Assembly (NCBI GenBank): GCA_047495785.1
Contig: JBLDXI010000009.1
Location: forward strand, 2,914,001 to 2,978,000
From: Lepidodermella squamata
Lineage: Eukaryota > Gastrotricha
DNA length: 64,000 nucleotides
Direction of reading: 5' to 3'
Each line of letters opens with the position of its first letter. Position 1 is the first letter of the stretch. The notes under the pieces were generated by a model, which worked only from the letters and a program-made list of their open reading frames with translations, made no database searches and was not told the DNA's origin. The position numbers and the translations under genes were made by a program. Of this stretch, positions 10,975-19,848 are shown piece by piece.

Positions 10975-11603
10975 GGCTTTGGCTAATCCGATCTGGATGA
11001 CCAAAGATGGAAAACCACCTAAAGATCTATCGGATGTAGAGGTATTCAAACGAAACATCCCAATATTTGTAACTTGGTTGGTTGCCGGAATAATCTAAGC
11101 TGCCATGACCGTGACCTTACTCATGGCACTGCAAGTTGTTAGGATTGGATTGCGTCAGAAGAGTGGATTTGGGAATCTACACAAACTTAATAGCGTTCTG
11201 TTAATTGTCCTTCTTTACGGATCAAGCCTTGCATATTCGATTAATCCTTTCATTGCTGGGGAATCGGTTTGCACAATTATTCGTTTAGCTTTGGCGATAT
11301 TGAGGTTTGCATCGGTTAATGGGAGCGTCTGTATTAGAATGTTAGCGGTGAAAGATTTCCTGGCAATCTTGATAAGGAAGCCTCGAGGATTAAGACGAAA
11401 AAAGATCTCAGCATTGTTATCGGCCTCCAATCTCCAATCAAAAGCCAACGGAGCGAACACATAAAGCTATCCTGGCTGAAGGAGCGCATCGCGCATTCTG
11501 CATGACTTGCATCTTCATTTCAATTCATCTAGTAGCAGCCATTGTTTTTCTTGGGGTGGTTGATCGTCAGCTTTTGGTGTCTACAGTCTCACCTACAATA
11601 TAT
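10975..11603 (+). pseudogene. Decayed GABA-B-like receptor copy, 5' part (receptor C)
   Basis: Nearly identical to receptor A from just before its DGKPPKD junction through the membrane region and on to the loop after helix 4. It has no ligand-binding domain, an in-frame stop after helix 1 (near 11096), small insertions and deletions, and a frameshift near 11450. It breaks off at 11603 inside a 14-bp sequence (CACCTACAATATAT) that is repeated at 22249-22262, where the same gene resumes. The interruption is the zinc-finger insert plus the LTR retroelement. Confidence 0.85.
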
Positions 11604-11653
11604 TACAAGTTCCAGTGCGAACACTGTGATAAGAGCTTCGCCACTCGTGGCAG
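11604..11653 (+). pseudogene. Zinc-finger-coding insert, 5' fragment
   Basis: Fifty bases, in frame, that encode the first half of a C2H2 zinc finger (FQCEHCDKSFATRG). The second half (FDIHMGERH) continues in frame at 21671 once the LTR element and its 4-bp duplication are removed. It is part of an insert of about 624 bp that interrupts receptor C. Confidence 0.75.
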
Positions 11654-12306
11654 TGTCACACCTATCTATTAGAACAGAGTTATATCAAACCAGTAGCTTG
11701 ATCAACTCGAATAACAGATAGAGAATTAATTCTGGTATTTGATATTTTATTGCGACACTTGTTCGGTGACACAGGGCAGAAGTCTTCGGATGACTTCGTC
11801 GACAGTTAGTAGCACACGTAATTCTAGTGTCATAAACTAATCAAAGCTCGTGAGCTGTTAGCTTTGCTAGTTCTAGTGGTCTGCTAGTTAAGCTTGTTAG
11901 TTAGTTGATACAGAATGAGAAACATGGAGTTTATATAGGCTCATGCTACTGCGTCATTGGAATATTGCCAAGATCCATCATAGTACTTTCTATAGATGAT
12001 TCATATTTATTAAGTCGAAGCTATGATGAGTCATAATTATTATGACGTATCGATTGCATCATGGAGATGAGTCATTATTCCTATTGCGTATTGATTGCGC
12101 ATTATCTTTGAATCGATTGCTGATCGATTTCCTATTGCGTATTTCGAGATTGCTGATGCGTAGTTACGAATTATTGTTGCGTACGGAGGTGCGTCGTAAC
12201 TCATTTCTGATGTTCGAGCGTTGGTGGCTTGAAACCGGTAGCTGGTATTGAAAATATGAATAAACCTTTTGAAACGTATTGGTGTTGAGTGTTTAATCCG
12301 ATGACA
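11654..12306 (-). repeat. 3' LTR of the retroelement
   Basis: 653 bp, same as 21018-21670. In element orientation a TATA box (TATATAAA) is at 11937-11930 and a polyadenylation signal (AATAAA) at 11751-11746. This suggests U3 from 12306 to about 11905, a short R and U5, and U5 ending at 11654. Confidence 0.95.
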
Positions 12307-12314
12307 CCTCCCGC
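12307..12314 (-). other. Polypurine tract
   Basis: GCGGGAGG directly abuts the 3' LTR on the element strand, the expected plus-strand priming site. Positions 12315-12753 hold no convincing ORF and are AT-rich 3' untranslated sequence. Confidence 0.75.
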
Positions 12315-12753
12315 GTTACTTTACATTTCGTCCCGAAATGATGGCGACTTTTCAAAACGCGTCGGTTGATTTTTGGCAAAAATTCCAGAATCCTGCGGCG
12401 AAAACTAAATTTTATTTGGTAAAACAATTTTTAAAATATTTTTAAAATATTATTTTAGCATCAATAATTATTTATTTAGCTAAAATATATTTTTCCTTCA
12501 CATTTCTCAGGAGTTTTCGAGAAAAAGTTGCAGGTTTAAGTTAGTAGGTGAACGTGATTTTTCAGCGGTTTTGGGTGGTTTTTCACTCTTCAAGACTTTG
12601 TCCACTCAGGTTTCTTTATTAAAACGACCGTTTTACTTAGTTCTTTAGGGCTTTTACTAACAATTTTCGTATTTTGTTTATCTAAATCGTTTCTAGGTTT
12701 TAATGGGTGACATAGGGAAGTTCACGCAGTGTTTATCTTTTACGCTCTTCTTT

Positions 12754-13350
12754 CTACCACTTCGGTTCTTGCTGTTGATATGTTTCGGGTGACCAGACTG
12801 ATACGCATCCGGCCTTTGGCGGGAATTCATGCTGGATCCGGACCACTGTGTCCAAATTTATGTTGAATTTGCCATCTGTTACGTGCATGTTGAACACATG
12901 GGCTGGCTGTGTTTGCACATAGTGATTGTCCCTTACGGGTCCTGCTACCTCCTTCTCTTGGCCTGTTGTTACTGCAGTCGTACTTGCGCTCAGATTCGGC
13001 ATAGTTTCGACCGCCAATTTTGGTACCAGGATCTTAGGTGAGCACCTCTGGGTCTCTTCCTGTGGTTGCTTGCTTAGACGATAGATCCCGTTGCTCGTGG
13101 CTGCTTCTCCAGCCAAAGTTCTTCGTAGCGCAATGGCTTCTTCTTCTTGCTGCTTTTCTTCTCGCGATATGTATTTCGATCTTAGGGGAATACTTTCGGC
13201 GTAGAGTTGATCATATGGAGCCGGTCTCTTTGTCCGGTCCATACGGACTCGTTCCTCCGGTGTGGCCTCTTGATATTCGCGAGCATAACGGTAACGCCGC
13301 GATTCCATCTTGGATGGCGACAGTTCTTTCTTGGAAACTTTGGCAGCCAT
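12754..13350 (-). CDS. Retroelement accessory ORF (198 aa), unrecognised
   Basis: ATG-initiated ORF, the last before the 3' LTR. It is very polar: the N-terminal 80 residues are rich in Lys, Arg and Glu (KVSKKELSPSKMESRRYRYA, EEKQQEEEAIALRR) and probably helical. No signal peptide, membrane segment or zinc motif is seen. It could be a nucleic-acid-binding or regulatory protein (inference). Without homologues, coding status rests on ORF length, a clear ATG and element integrity. Confidence 0.5.
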   Translation of the reverse strand: MAAKVSKKELSPSKMESRRYRYAREYQEATPEERVRMDRTKRPAPYDQLYAESIPLRSKYISREEKQQEEEAIALRRTLAGEAATSNGIYRLSKQPQEETQRCSPKILVPKLAVETMPNLSASTTAVTTGQEKEVAGPVRDNHYVQTQPAHVFNMHVTDGKFNINLDTVVRIQHEFPPKAGCVSVWSPETYQQQEPKW

Positions 13351-13582
13351 TGATAATAATTTTTCAAAATTCTAAGATTATAGATTATATTAAGTTTAAC
13401 AAGTTTTAAATTTTGCCTTTTCCTTTTATTGTTTCTAGGTTCTAGATTTGTAAAACAGTAAAGACTGAGCTTATGGTTTAATGAGTCGGCTTCTTGTGAT
13501 GATTTGTCGGTGCTAGTATGGCTGTCATGGTTGGTTATCTATGGTCGAACATTATGAAGTTCCTCTGTTGTGACGGGGCTGT

Positions 13583-13885
13583 TTATTCTTCCATCATGGG
13601 TGAACCATTTGTCAACGTCTCCTCTGACGTTGCAGGCGTTGTGGTTGGCGAGATAGTATCTAATACGAGTAGTATCAGTTCGAACGAGGTCTCGAGGAAA
13701 ATAAGGATTGTGGGTACAATCCTTGTCCCTATGGGGCTGACCGGCCGACCATCGAAACCGACCGGGTTGAAGTGGTCAATCCTCGTCAGAATTTCCCCGA
13801 ATGCAAAGTCGAGGTAAGCTCTGAGTTCGGGCACCGTCGTCGGTTGCCTGTACAGGGCCGTGGCGCGTTCTTGCAGATGAGCCAT
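13583..13885 (-). CDS. Retroelement accessory ORF (100 aa) with a hydrophobic segment
   Basis: ATG-initiated ORF. An amphipathic first half (LQERATALYRQ) is followed by a hydrophobic stretch at about residues 58-80 (IVPTILIFLETSFELILLVL) and a Thr/Pro/Glu-rich tail. It may be a small membrane protein. Function unknown. Confidence 0.4.
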   Translation of the reverse strand: MAHLQERATALYRQPTTVPELRAYLDFAFGEILTRIDHFNPVGFDGRPVSPIGTRIVPTILIFLETSFELILLVLDTISPTTTPATSEETLTNGSPMMEE

Positions 13886-14151
13886 TGTGAGTTTTGAAAA
13901 TTAATTTTATATTGAGGTAACAGAGTTCTAACAAGTTGAAGACATCAGTCATTAGGCCAGGCTTATTTATTTATTATGCCTTAGTTATTTTCTTGTCATG
14001 CCAGGGTATGCGTATAATATCCTTTTGGTAGTTGACTAGTATTATTTAACAAGGTATCAATGTAACAGACGCATGTTAGCAATTTGCTTTTTGTTTTCCA
14101 GGGATACAACTTTACTGATTGCCGTGGCTTTCGAGTCCTGGGTGAGCAGTT

Positions 14152-14733
14152 TTACGGGTCTGCAGGAGTCTGTCGCTGTGTCGGTGTGATGACGGCGAGC
14201 AATCGTGGCGGTCCGCGCTGGCTGGGTTGTCCGCTGGGCTCCGTGCCGAAGAGGTCGAAGCAGCATCGGGCGACTTCTTCCCCTCCGAACGTTTCCCTTA
14301 ATTGCGCGAGGACGGTCTGGTTTTGATACCATACTTGAAGGCAAGCGATGATTTCCGGGCCGAATTGTTTGATCACGTCTGGGCGATGCAGAGCTTCGAC
14401 CATTAAATGGAAGTTGGCCTGTTCTGCCAACGCCCGCCACCAGACCCAGACTTCGTCGGGCCGTCCTTCTTCCCAGCCGGGCTCCGGATACTGCTCGGGC
14501 AGGGACCGCTCCAGACTGGATGTAAATAGCCAGTCATTACACCACAGCCGAATGGGGTCGGTTATTGTATGGTCCACCGGCTAGAAATTATACCGGCCCT
14601 GCTGGCGCTGCTTCTGGCGCCAGCGGCACCCGTCGATCGTAAAGAAAGTCAGTATCAATCGCAGCGCCCGTTGGTTTCGCTCGAGATCGCTGCTTGCGCG
14701 ATTGTCGTTTTGGTTGCCAGTGTTGACGTCCAT
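14152..14733 (-). CDS. Retroelement accessory ORF interrupted by one in-frame TAG (50 + 142 codons)
   Basis: An ATG at 14733-14731 opens a polar 50-codon segment that ends in TAG at 14583-14581. The same frame stays open for another 142 codons to 14152. The second part is Trp-rich and looks like real protein (DEVWVWWRALAEQANFHLMV, PEIIACLQVWYQ) but has no ATG of its own near its start. The options are stop-codon readthrough, a single nonsense mutation, or a spliced second exon. An overlapping ORF in another frame (14440-14057) is Arg-rich and less protein-like. Confidence 0.5.
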
Positions 14734-14808
14734 GGTTGAGGTAATTCTTTATGCCTGAGCGTTAGTTTAACAATTAGTTGTTCGAATCTAGGATGCAATG
14801 TTAATTGG

Positions 14809-15030
14809 TTAATTAGTTATGCTTGGTGACAGTGTGTCCCATGGTACGCTGGGTGACAATGGCGCCGAATATTCTTCTAATTCGCCATCATCAGGCCAGT
14901 CGTCATGATCGAAGTTAGTCTGGTTGTCAAATAAGTCGAAGAGCGACGTGAACGAGAAGTCAAGAATTTCGGGTATACAGTTGTGGCGATATTGATGATT
15001 GGTGACAAGCGGTACCTCATGTGGCGCCAT
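14809..15030 (-). CDS. Retroelement accessory ORF (73 aa), acidic
   Basis: ATG-initiated, 72 nt downstream of the 170-aa ORF. It is acidic and aromatic (SFTSLFDLFDNQTNFDHDDW, then DDGELEEYS), a composition seen in transactivation segments, but no family is recognised. It is short, so coding status is uncertain. Confidence 0.35.
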   Translation of the reverse strand: MAPHEVPLVTNHQYRHNCIPEILDFSFTSLFDLFDNQTNFDHDDWPDDGELEEYSAPLSPSVPWDTLSPSITN

Positions 15031-15102
15031 GAAGCTTTACTAGGTACGTTATTCAAGTTTAATTTGTAGAGCTAGGGCTCACTTGCTGCTTACGCGCTTA
15101 GG

Positions 15103-15615
15103 CTAAGGCGCGTTTCTGCAAATGCAAGCAAGTTCATCGATGAGGCGGTAGTAGACGCACTGGTCTATTTCCAAGTCGATTTCATAAATGTCGGAACATT
15201 GAACTATCAGCTCCTTATATAGCGCTACGCCGCATTTTTCAAACGTTTCGCAGCGTTGTTCCAGAACGGTCTTTTCGCAACGGCTTGTTACTATTTTTAT
15301 CGGCTCGTGCCCTGGTATGCCGGTGGTATTTTTGTCGGTTAACACCTCGGCACAGGGTGCGGCCGCGCCTGTTGCGTTGAGCGCGTCGGTATTATTATCT
15401 GCGTGTTCATTAGCGACTGCGCACGGAGCCACTTGCGTTTCATTTATTGATGTGCGCGCGGGCTCGGCAGCTATCATAGCGGCGATCGGTATTTCTTGTT
15501 TTAGCGCTTCCAACCCGCTTACAGTTTTATAAATCAGGAACGCGGTCGTCGTGACCATCGCGATGAGCGCTAGCGCCTGCAGCACGTTCTTTCCTAAAGC
15601 GATGTAGTTGCACAT
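15103..15615 (-). CDS. Retroelement accessory ORF (170 aa): predicted single-pass membrane protein
   Basis: First ATG-initiated ORF after pol, starting 192 nt beyond the pol stop. A short N-terminus is followed by a membrane segment at about residues 11-30 (VLQALALIAMVTTTAFLIY). A region of about 135 residues then carries eight or more cysteines, clustered near the C-terminus (CEKTVLEQRCETFEKC, CVYYRLIDELACIC), and three N-glycosylation sequons (NET, NAT, NTT). This suggests a type II membrane protein with a disulphide-bonded outer domain. It sits where env lies in retroviruses but lacks the length, furin site and fusion peptide of a typical Env. No function is assigned. Confidence 0.6.
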   Translation of the reverse strand: MCNYIALGKNVLQALALIAMVTTTAFLIYKTVSGLEALKQEIPIAAMIAAEPARTSINETQVAPCAVANEHADNNTDALNATGAAAPCAEVLTDKNTTGIPGHEPIKIVTSRCEKTVLEQRCETFEKCGVALYKELIVQCSDIYEIDLEIDQCVYYRLIDELACICRNAP

Positions 15616-15807
15616 TGTCCAATCGTGTTGATGAATACGGTCTCTGTAATTTTATCCTTACGTAGTTTATGCGCTCCGGCCTTCGAGCTGTCAATTCCTT
15701 ATTCAATCAAAAAGAAAGGTTGCTCGTAAGCGCTCTGCCCGGGAAATTTTAAGACGTCTTGCTAGCGAGTTTTCTTTTTGTTTGAATATTTCTCCCTCCT
15801 TTTTCGG

Positions 15808-18800
15808 CTACTTGTCCGATTTCTGGTACATAGATTCGTTTATGCGCGGTTCTTTGTAACATTTTCCCAGTTTAGCCGCTCTTGCCGGTAACTCTCTGTG
15901 TATTATGTTGCTGCTTCCACTCGTTTTACACGTGATCCCTGTTTCTGCCGAGCTGGGTTCTGAGGCCGTTATGATGTTTTGTGGTGTGATGGTGGGCCCG
16001 GATGCTATTTCTGGCAGTGGTGGTGGCGTGATGTTGGGCAGGTTTCTGCTTGCTGCCTCACTGTATGTTATGTATTGCGTAGTCTGTATTGGCTCCATTC
16101 GCACTATCGGTTGGTGCGCTAACAGCCTCTGTAGCTCTTCGGCGCTGACTGTGCGCGCTTGATTTGACGTGTTATTGTTTGGCAGACTAGGCGCCGATGC
16201 CTCAGTGTTCCATTGTTCTATGTCATACTCGTCTGCGGGTAACAGTTGCAATGTGCGGCTTTTCTTTTGTAATGTGGTCTGCGTTGTGCTGCGTGAGTTG
16301 CGCTGTTGCTGTTGCGCTATCTCGAATTCGGTCATTTTATCTAGTTGAGCCGGGACATCGCCATAGTATTCTTTTAAGCGGTTGCGATGTACTACTTTTT
16401 CCTTACCGCTACCGTTAAACAGTCGTATTGCGTAGTTGAGCGCTCCGTAGCGCGCTACAACCGTGTACGGGCCGCGCCATGCGCAATGGAATTTCGCAGA
16501 CTGCCCTCTTTTTACCACTGGGTTATGCAGCCACACCAGCTCGCCTTCTTGGAAGGGCTCGCAGTTTTTGCTTCCTTGATCGTATGTACGCTTTTGGCGT
16601 GCGCGCGCCTGCGCTAGTTTTTGCCGCGTTTCTTTGAATGCGGTGCGTAAGCGTGTGTAGACTTTTTGTGCGTACTCACTACGGTTTTGGATTTCATGAC
16701 TGAATGCTGGCTCTTGAATGGCTACGTCTATCGGTAGCTTTGCATGCCGGCCAGTCATTAGATAGAATGGTGCGTAAGATGTTGAGTCGTGCGTGCTGGT
16801 GTTATACGCAAATAGCGCTGATTTAAGATAGACATCCCAATCGAATTGCGTAGCAGGAGTCAGATATTTAGCTATGATATCCTGTACTGTTTTGTTCATG
16901 CGCTCGCAAAACCCATTGCTCATAGCGTGGTATGGTGTGGTGTGTACGTGTTTAGTACCCAGGATTGCGCAGATATCGTTTATTAGCTTGGCCTCGAAGT
17001 TTCGACCATTGTCGTTTAACAAAATTTGGCTGCGCCCCCACCTAAAAACAAAGTCGAGCAGACAATCAGCCACTGATTCGGCTGTAATATTTTTAAGCGG
17101 ATATCCCTCAATATATTTTGTGAAGTGGTCGCCTATTAGCAGAATGTAATTGTTGCCTTTCTTTGTTGTAGGTTGGATTGGACCCATTACGTCCCATGCT
17201 ACGAGTGCCATTGGCTCCGTTGTGTCAATTGGTTGCAGGGGAGCGACCGGGTGCGCGTTTGGCGCTTTTCGTTGTTGGCAGTCATGGCATTTCCGGACGT
17301 AGTCAGCAATTGTTTCTTCCATCTTTGGCCAGTAAAATCGTTGTCGAACGCGATCCAGGGTACGATCGAGTCCCAAGTGTCCTGCATTCACATCGTTGTG
17401 CAAGCTTTTCAATACTCTGTCTTGTAATGCTGGCGGTATCCATGGACGGTTATCGTTGCCGAGTTTTACAATTACTCCTTTGGAATTATGTAAGAGTTTT
17501 GCCTTTTTCCATGAATCATCTTTTTGCTGAGCTTGCTTTATTTCTTCTAGGGCGACGATTACATCGGGGTCGCTTTGGAGACCTACGACGTTTATGGGTT
17601 CGGGTCGTCTTGACAAAGCGTCTGCGTTGGCGTGTTTGGCTCCAGGACGATAGATGAAGTCGAAGTCGTACTCTTGTAAAAACATCTGGTATCGTGACAG
17701 CTTTCCTCCGACATCGCGGCATCTGTTAATGGTGACCAGGGGATTGTGGTCCGTGATCAATTCGAACTTTCCTCCTTGGTGTCGCGTCGCTAAGTACGGT
17801 CGAAACGTCTTAATGGCCCACGTCGCACCAAGCAGCTCTCGCTCTGTTGTCGAGTATTTCTGCTCCGTCTTGTTAAGCGTGCGACTGGCATAGGCGATCA
17901 CCACTTCCTTACCGTCGTGTACCTGGCTTAGGACAGCGCCAACTGCGAAGTTGGAAGCGTCTGTGTAAACCCGAAAGGGTAAGTCGAACCTTGGATATGC
18001 TAATATAGGCGGACTTATCAACTTTTGCTTCAGAGTTTCAAAGGCTTCCTGCGCTTCGCTTGACCAACGAAAGTTTTGTTCTGACTTGCGTGTCAACGCG
18101 GTTAGTGGGGCCGCGATTTTTGCGAAATCAGGTACGTAGCGGCGGTAATACGAGGCTAGACCAAGGAATGCTCGGACCTCCGTAATGTCGCGTGGTGCTG
18201 GGTAGTCGCGGACTACTTTGACCTTCCCTTCGTCCGGTCTCACCCCTTGTGCAGTCACGATGTGGCCAAGGTATGGTACTTCTTGCTGTGCGAAATGACA
18301 TTTAGACGCTTTTATTTTCAGTCCTGCGCGTCTTAGTCGATCGAATACCCGTCGGATGCTGTCGAGATGTTCTTCGAATGTTCGGCTGAATATCAAGATG
18401 TCGTCCAAATATACCAAACATCGTTCGAAGAGTAGTCCGTTCAGGACGTATCCCATTAGTCTTTGAAACGTCGCCGGTGCGTTACTGATTCCGAATGGGA
18501 GTACGCAAAATTCGAACAAACCAAATGGACTTGAGAATGCCGTCTTTGGTTTTGATTCCTCCGTGAGTCCGACTTGCCAGTACCCGGATGCAAGGTCGAT
18601 GCCTGTGAACCAGGCTGCTCCCGACAGGGCGTCGAGTGTATCGTCGATCCGGGGCAGCGGGAATGCGTCTTTTTCCGTCATGGAATTTAATTTTCGAAAA
18701 TCGATGCAAAAGCGTACTGAACCATCCTTCTTGGGCACGAGTACGATCGGGCTGGCCCATCCGCTTGTGCTTGGTCGGACGACTCCGGCAGCTAGCATTT

Positions 18801-19848
18801 CGTCCAGTTCCTTTCGGATGATTTCGCGTTCTTTGAACGTCGTTCTTCGCGGTAGCTGCTTCACCGGTCTTCCCGTGGTCCGAATTTCGTGCTTTACTAC
18901 ATTGCATTTGCCGAGATCCCGCTTTCCTTTCGAGAAGATGTCGTTGTACTCGATTAGCAAGGCCTTCAACTGCTCCCTTTGTTTGTCTGTTAACTGTGGT
19001 GAGCTTAAGTCGAGACCCTCCGGCACAGTGGCTTGTTCTGCTTTCTTTTGCACTCCTGTTCCTACCGAATTGATGATCGGAGCTGTCTTGCTGGGGATTT
19101 CGGACTCGGCGACCTGTTCTAGGTAAGCTATCTTTTGATCTTTGTGTAGGACTAGCGGGCATTTTGACACGTTTAGGATGGGCACTACTATTTTCCCTTC
19201 CTTTGCGCGGACCAGTGCGTGACCTATTAGGTATGCGGGCTGTTCTCCTCCCAGCTCGATAGGGTTCGTAATGCCTACCCTACCGTCCGGTATGTCCGCG
19301 TGTCCTTCCACTAGCGCTGCCGTTTCCGGGGCTATTTGTGTGGCTTTTACTAGCCTTATGGGTTCTAGGGCTTCTGGTATGACCACTTGGTTAACTTGTA
19401 TGGTCTGGTTAAGTTCCTTCAGCGGTATTTTATTTCCGTCGAGGCTGATTTCTCTTTTAGACCAGTTGACCTTGGTGGTGCATTTTTCTAGGAAATCTGC
19501 GCCCAAGAGCCCTTCTGTGCATAAATTATTTACAAACAGAAAGTTGTGCTTGTAGGAATGGGGTCCCAGTTGAAACAGAATTTCTGCTTCTCCTGCCAGG
19601 TTGAGGGGCTTGCCGTCGGGGCCTACTGCCGTTGCCTTCTTTGTCAGAGTTCCCTTGGGTAGGTACTTAGACTTTAGACAACTTTTAGCGGCTCCCGTGT
19701 CGACTAGAACGTTTATTTTATTATTGTTTACTGTAAATTCTATGGCTAGTCCCTTAACACTGTTTTTACCCACTTGAGCTATTAATGCGGGGTTTGGCTT
19801 TTGGGACGGCGTTCCCCCGTTCGCTACACCGGCCCTTCCTAGTTTCCC
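15808..19848 (-). CDS. pol: Retroelement pol polyprotein (protease, reverse transcriptase, RNase H, integrase)
   Basis: The open frame overlaps the end of gag in the -1 frame and has no ATG of its own; the first GTG is at 19773. Numbering from there: protease with the VDTGAAKSC active site (about 24-32); reverse transcriptase with FTGIDLASGYWQ and YLDDILIF (about 454); RNase H with YTDAS, TERELL and TDHNP (about 600-680); integrase with an HHCC zinc module ending KCHDCQQ, and D, D, E within WDVMG, NDNGRNF and SNGFCE (about 857-953); then a GPY/F module (AWRGPYTV, about 1100). All catalytic residues are present with no stop or frameshift over 1321 codons. The roughly 230 residues after GPY/F are low complexity. 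Expected product: Gag-Pol fusion by -1 ribosomal frameshifting. Confidence 0.93.
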   Translation of the reverse strand, partial: GKLGRAGVANGGTPSQKPNPALIAQVGKNSVKGLAIEFTVNNNKINVLVDTGAAKSCLKSKYLPKGTLTKKATAVGPDGKPLNLAGEAEILFQLGPHSYKHNFLFVNNLCTEGLLGADFLEKCTTKVNWSKREISLDGNKIPLKELNQTIQVNQVVIPEALEPIRLVKATQIAPETAALVEGHADIPDGRVGITNPIELGGEQPAYLIGHALVRAKEGKIVVPILNVSKCPLVLHKDQKIAYLEQVAESEIPSKTAPIINSVGTGVQKKAEQATVPEGLDLSSPQLTDKQREQLKALLIEYNDIFSKGKRDLGKCNVVKHEIRTTGRPVKQLPRRTTFKEREIIRKELDEMLAAGVVRPSTSGWASPIVLVPKKDGSVRFCIDFRKLNSMTEKDAFPLPRIDDTLDALSGAAWFTGIDLASGYWQVGLTEESKPKTAFSSPFGLFEFCVLPFGISNAPATFQRLMGYVLNGLLFERCLVYLDDILIFSRTFEEHLDSIRRVFDRLRRAGLKIKASKCHFAQQEVPYLGHIVTAQGVRPDEGKVKVVRDYPAPRDITEVRAFLGLASYYRRYVPDFAKIAAPLTALTRKSEQNFRWSSEAQEAFETLKQKLISPPILAYPRFDLPFRVYTDASNFAVGAVLSQVHDGKEVVIAYASRTLNKTEQKYSTTERELLGATWAIKTFRPYLATRHQGGKFELITDHNPLVTINRCRDVGGKLSRYQMFLQEYDFDFIYRPGAKHANADALSRRPEPINVVGLQSDPDVIVALEEIKQAQQKDDSWKKAKLLHNSKGVIVKLGNDNRPWIPPALQDRVLKSLHNDVNAGHLGLDRTLDRVRQRFYWPKMEETIADYVRKCHDCQQRKAPNAHPVAPLQPIDTTEPMALVAWDVMGPIQPTTKKGNNYILLIGDHFTKYIEGYPLKNITAESVADCLLDFVFRWGRSQILLNDNGRNFEAKLINDICAILGTKHVHTTPYHAMSNGFCERMNKTVQDIIAKYLTPATQFDWDVYLKSALFAYNTSTHDSTSYAPFYLMTGRHAKLPIDVAIQEPAFSHEIQNRSEYAQKVYTRLRTAFKETRQKLAQARARQKRTYDQGSKNCEPFQEGELVWLHNPVVKRGQSAKFHCAWRGPYTVVARYGALNYAIRLFNGSGKEKVVHRNRLKEYYGDVPAQLDKMTEFEIAQQQQRNSRSTTQTTLQKKSRTLQLLPADEYDIEQWNTEASAPSLPNNNTSNQARTVSAEELQRLLAHQPIVRMEPIQTTQYITYSEAASRNLPNITPPPLPEIASGPTITPQNIITASEPSSAETGITCKTSGSSNIIHRELPARAAKLGKCYKEPRINESMYQKSDK

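Noticed and set aside
12042-12251. Identical 69-aa plus-strand ORFs here and at 21406-21615
   Set aside because: They lie inside the two LTRs, antisense to the element. They are the same by LTR identity, not by coding constraint.
14057-14440. 127-aa Arg-rich ORF in the retroelement
   Set aside because: Overlaps the Trp-rich accessory frame; composition fits an out-of-frame reading, and the other frame is more protein-like.
15905-17893. Series of plus-strand ORFs of 60-160 aa opposite pol
   Set aside because: Shadows of the intact pol frame on the other strand; Cys/Val/Leu-rich artefactual translations.
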